NCBI GenBank assembly: GCA_013373635.1
Contig: JABXHN010000003.1
Span: forward strand, 1 to 64,000
Length of the DNA stretch: 64,000 nt
DNA from: Flavobacteriaceae bacterium
GTDB lineage: Bacteria; Bacteroidota; Bacteroidia; Flavobacteriales; Flavobacteriaceae
Direction of reading: 5' to 3'
The position numbers and the translations under genes are program-made. Shown here in pieces: positions 62,342-64,000 of this stretch (the stretch's first letter is position 1; each line of letters opens with the position of its first letter). A model generated the notes under the pieces. It was given only the letters and a program-made list of their open reading frames with translations, was not told the DNA's origin and did not search any database.

Positions 62342-64000
62342 TACGGATATTTTGTGTCGCTAATAAATCTTTTAAGGCTTCAAAGATAGTATTCTCTGGG
62401 TAATCTATAGCAACAACTAGTTCTTTTGAACTGTGTGGTTTTACACTCAAAAGATCGAGTATTCTAGCTTTTAGTTCCTTAGTAGTGATTGAATTATTCG
62501 TTGATTTACAGAGATCACATTTTCCACATGCTTCAGCCTTTTCTCCAAAATAATTGAGCAAATACACCATTCTGCATCCCTGTTTTAATTGAGTGTATTC
62601 AATACAGGCTTGAAGCTGATTGTTTTTGTGCGCTATTGATTGTTGGTGTAGCTTACCAAATTGATTAATGGTGTAATGATCTTCTCTGGGTTTGGTATAA
62701 TAAAAACTCAAATCAGATGACAGTTCTAACAAACTTAAAAGGTTTAATTGTTTGTAGTAATTTAAAGCCTTTACAAGCACTTCTTTTGAAGTGTTAGAGG
62801 TAGATGCTATCAAATCTAAATTGACGGCTGTAGGAAGCTCAAAGACCCCTCCATAGGTTCTTAGGATGCTTGTTAATATGCTTGCATGAGTTTTATTGCT
62901 GCTAATCAGGTTCTCGAAGGCTGACTTAGCTGCAGTAAATTGAATTTTGGTTAAAATTGTATTGGAGTGTTCCAATTCGATAATTTCGTATTTATCAAAA
63001 ATTTTTAAAGCTGTATAAGTCTTGTTAGTATTTAATTGATAACGATGACAAAAAGTGTTTAGATCGATATAAAATTTCTGTTTAGGAAGCTCTCCATAGG
63101 CGATAGAAAAAAAATTATTCAAATGTTTGTACACTTCTTTAAGCTCTTCAATAGTCGGATAGCTATTGAGATACTGATCTTTGAGTTTTTGTTCGTCGGA
63201 AGGATGGTAAAGCAAGTAGATTGAGGCTTCTTGTGAATTTCGACCAGCACGTCCTGTTTCTTGAACGTATTGCTCCATGCTTTCAGTCAGCTGAAAATGA
63301 ACAATGAATTGGACATCTGCCTTGTCGACTCCCATACCAAATGCGGATGTAGCTACAACAATTTTAGTGATGTCTTTTTTCCAGGATTGAAGAACCTTTG
63401 ATTTTTCATCCTTGCTCATTCCTCCGTGATATGCTGCAGCTGCTATTCCTTGTTGATTGAGTAATTCAGAGAGTTGTTTGCACAATCCTCTGTTGTTTGC
63501 ATAAACAATACCACTGCCGTTGTGTTTTTTACAAATTTGGAAGAGGTAATTCGATTTATCAGCTGTTTGAATGAGTTGATAGGAAAGATTACTTCTGTTA
63601 AATGACTGTCTATAAATTTGTGGATTTTCTAGAAGCAGTAGCTCACTTATTTCATTTTCAACTTTTTTGGTGGCCGTTGCTGTTAGAGCAATCACAGGAA
63701 CCTTAAATTCTTCTTTGAGTTTAGAGCAGTTGAGATAGGAAGGTCTAAAATCATGTCCCCACTGAGAAATACAATGTGCTTCATCAATGGCAATTAGATT
63801 GATGTTCATTTTTAAAAGTCGTTCCCAAACCAGTGGTTGAGCGAGTCGTTCAGGAGACAAGTACAAGAATTTAAAATTTCCGTATACACAATTATCCAGT
63901 AAACGCTCGAGTTCTTGATAGGGAATTCCTCCACTGAGTCCTAGAGCTTTTATGCCTTTTGAATTGAGGGATTCAACTTGATCTTCTATGAGTGATACTA
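62304..64000 (-). CDS. recQ: RecQ-family ATP-dependent DNA helicase (5' end beyond the window)
   Basis: The frame runs through to base 64000, so the start lies to the right. Inside the window are SLIEDQVESL (motif Ia region), FKFLYLSPERL, IDEAHCISQWGHDFRP (DEAH box), IALTATATKKV (motif III), VVATSAFGMGVDKADVQ and QETGRAGRN (motifs V and VI). The RQC zinc site is C..CxxC..C near EACGKCDLC. The C-terminal part is about 110 residues without a clear HRDC domain. RecQ unwinds DNA in recombination and repair. It overlaps fmt. Confidence 0.95.
   Translation of the reverse strand, partial: VSLIEDQVESLNSKGIKALGLSGGIPYQELERLLDNCVYGNFKFLYLSPERLAQPLVWERLLKMNINLIAIDEAHCISQWGHDFRPSYLNCSKLKEEFKVPVIALTATATKKVENEISELLLLENPQIYRQSFNRSNLSYQLIQTADKSNYLFQICKKHNGSGIVYANNRGLCKQLSELLNQQGIAAAAYHGGMSKDEKSKVLQSWKKDITKIVVATSAFGMGVDKADVQFIVHFQLTESMEQYVQETGRAGRNSQEASIYLLYHPSDEQKLKDQYLNSYPTIEELKEVYKHLNNFFSIAYGELPKQKFYIDLNTFCHRYQLNTNKTYTALKIFDKYEIIELEHSNTILTKIQFTAAKSAFENLISSNKTHASILTSILRTYGGVFELPTAVNLDLIASTSNTSKEVLVKALNYYKQLNLLSLLELSSDLSFYYTKPREDHYTINQFGKLHQQSIAHKNNQLQACIEYTQLKQGCRMVYLLNYFGEKAEACGKCDLCKSTNNSITTKELKARILDLLSVKPHSSKELVVAIDYPENTIFEALKDLLATQNIRIDAINNYHRTGN

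Overview
The window is a gene-dense, AT-rich chromosomal segment from a member of the Bacteroidota, most likely a marine-type flavobacterium. Supporting signs are a CarboxypepD_reg-like TonB receptor, LptD/RidA/amidase synteny, BshA (bacillithiol), DUF5916, a PG_1098-type methyltransferase, near absence of Shine-Dalgarno sequences, and promoters with the Bacteroidota -7 element TAnnTTTG. There is no insertion sequence, prophage, CRISPR array or rRNA operon. No gene-free stretch exceeds about 300 bases. The longest are 1751-2026, 37454-37697 and the tRNA-bearing gap 58789-59029, in which I see only the promoters, terminators and tRNA listed.

Layout. 1-1033: three tRNA genes (Arg, Pro, Ser) and a DUF1801/YdeI-like protein with a CDGSH-type tail. 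1142-9273: AlkB-like dioxygenase, DUF5916 outer-membrane protein, alpha/beta hydrolase, MscS-type channel, and a GMC oxidoreductase with its subunit-3 partner. 9270-13274 (minus): methyltransferase, AI-2E-type permease, rsmE, tsaD. 13314-20769 (plus): TamB-like protein, pfkA, gap, N-acetylglucosamine-kinase-like ATPase. 20831-31572: RidA and LptD (minus), then an amidase, MlaD-like protein, two Fe-S proteins, a small conserved protein, a GH3 lipoprotein and bshA (plus). 31591-44529: ugd, NIPSNAP, mnmE, DUF4870, dnaN, SAM hydrolase, phoH, purC, and an acetate module (DUF4212, symporter, acs).

The most distinctive region is 44609-58788, a photobiology island of about 14 kb. It holds four photolyase/cryptochrome-family genes of four different classes: an atypical one lacking two of three Trp-triad residues, an Fe-S bacterial cryptochrome/photolyase, a Cry-DASH and a class I CPD photolyase. 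It also holds animal-type 6-pyruvoyl-tetrahydropterin synthase, GTP cyclohydrolase I, a reductase-like SDR without the catalytic Tyr, an SRPBCC protein, a TonB receptor, a flavin reductase, a MerR-family regulator with the Wx9EH and ExHxxG signatures of B12-dependent light sensors (CarH/LitR), a TetR-like regulator, an ABC1 kinase, DUF2256 and DUF2805. Genes are overlapped or spaced by a few bases and fall into three transcription units. The two control regions, about 3 kb apart, carry the same module: GTTTAAC, 14 bp, GTTGAAC, with the -7 promoter element fused to the second box. I infer that this is the operator of the B12 light sensor. The island would then be a light-switched unit that makes repair enzymes together with flavin/pterin cofactor enzymes and possibly a corrinoid importer.

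58826-64000: tRNA-Met, START-like protein, a class IV aminotransferase-like protein lacking the PLP lysine, YqgE, HU, fmt, and the 3' part of recQ, which runs off the right edge. Functions rest on motif reading and knowledge of the families; no database search was run.
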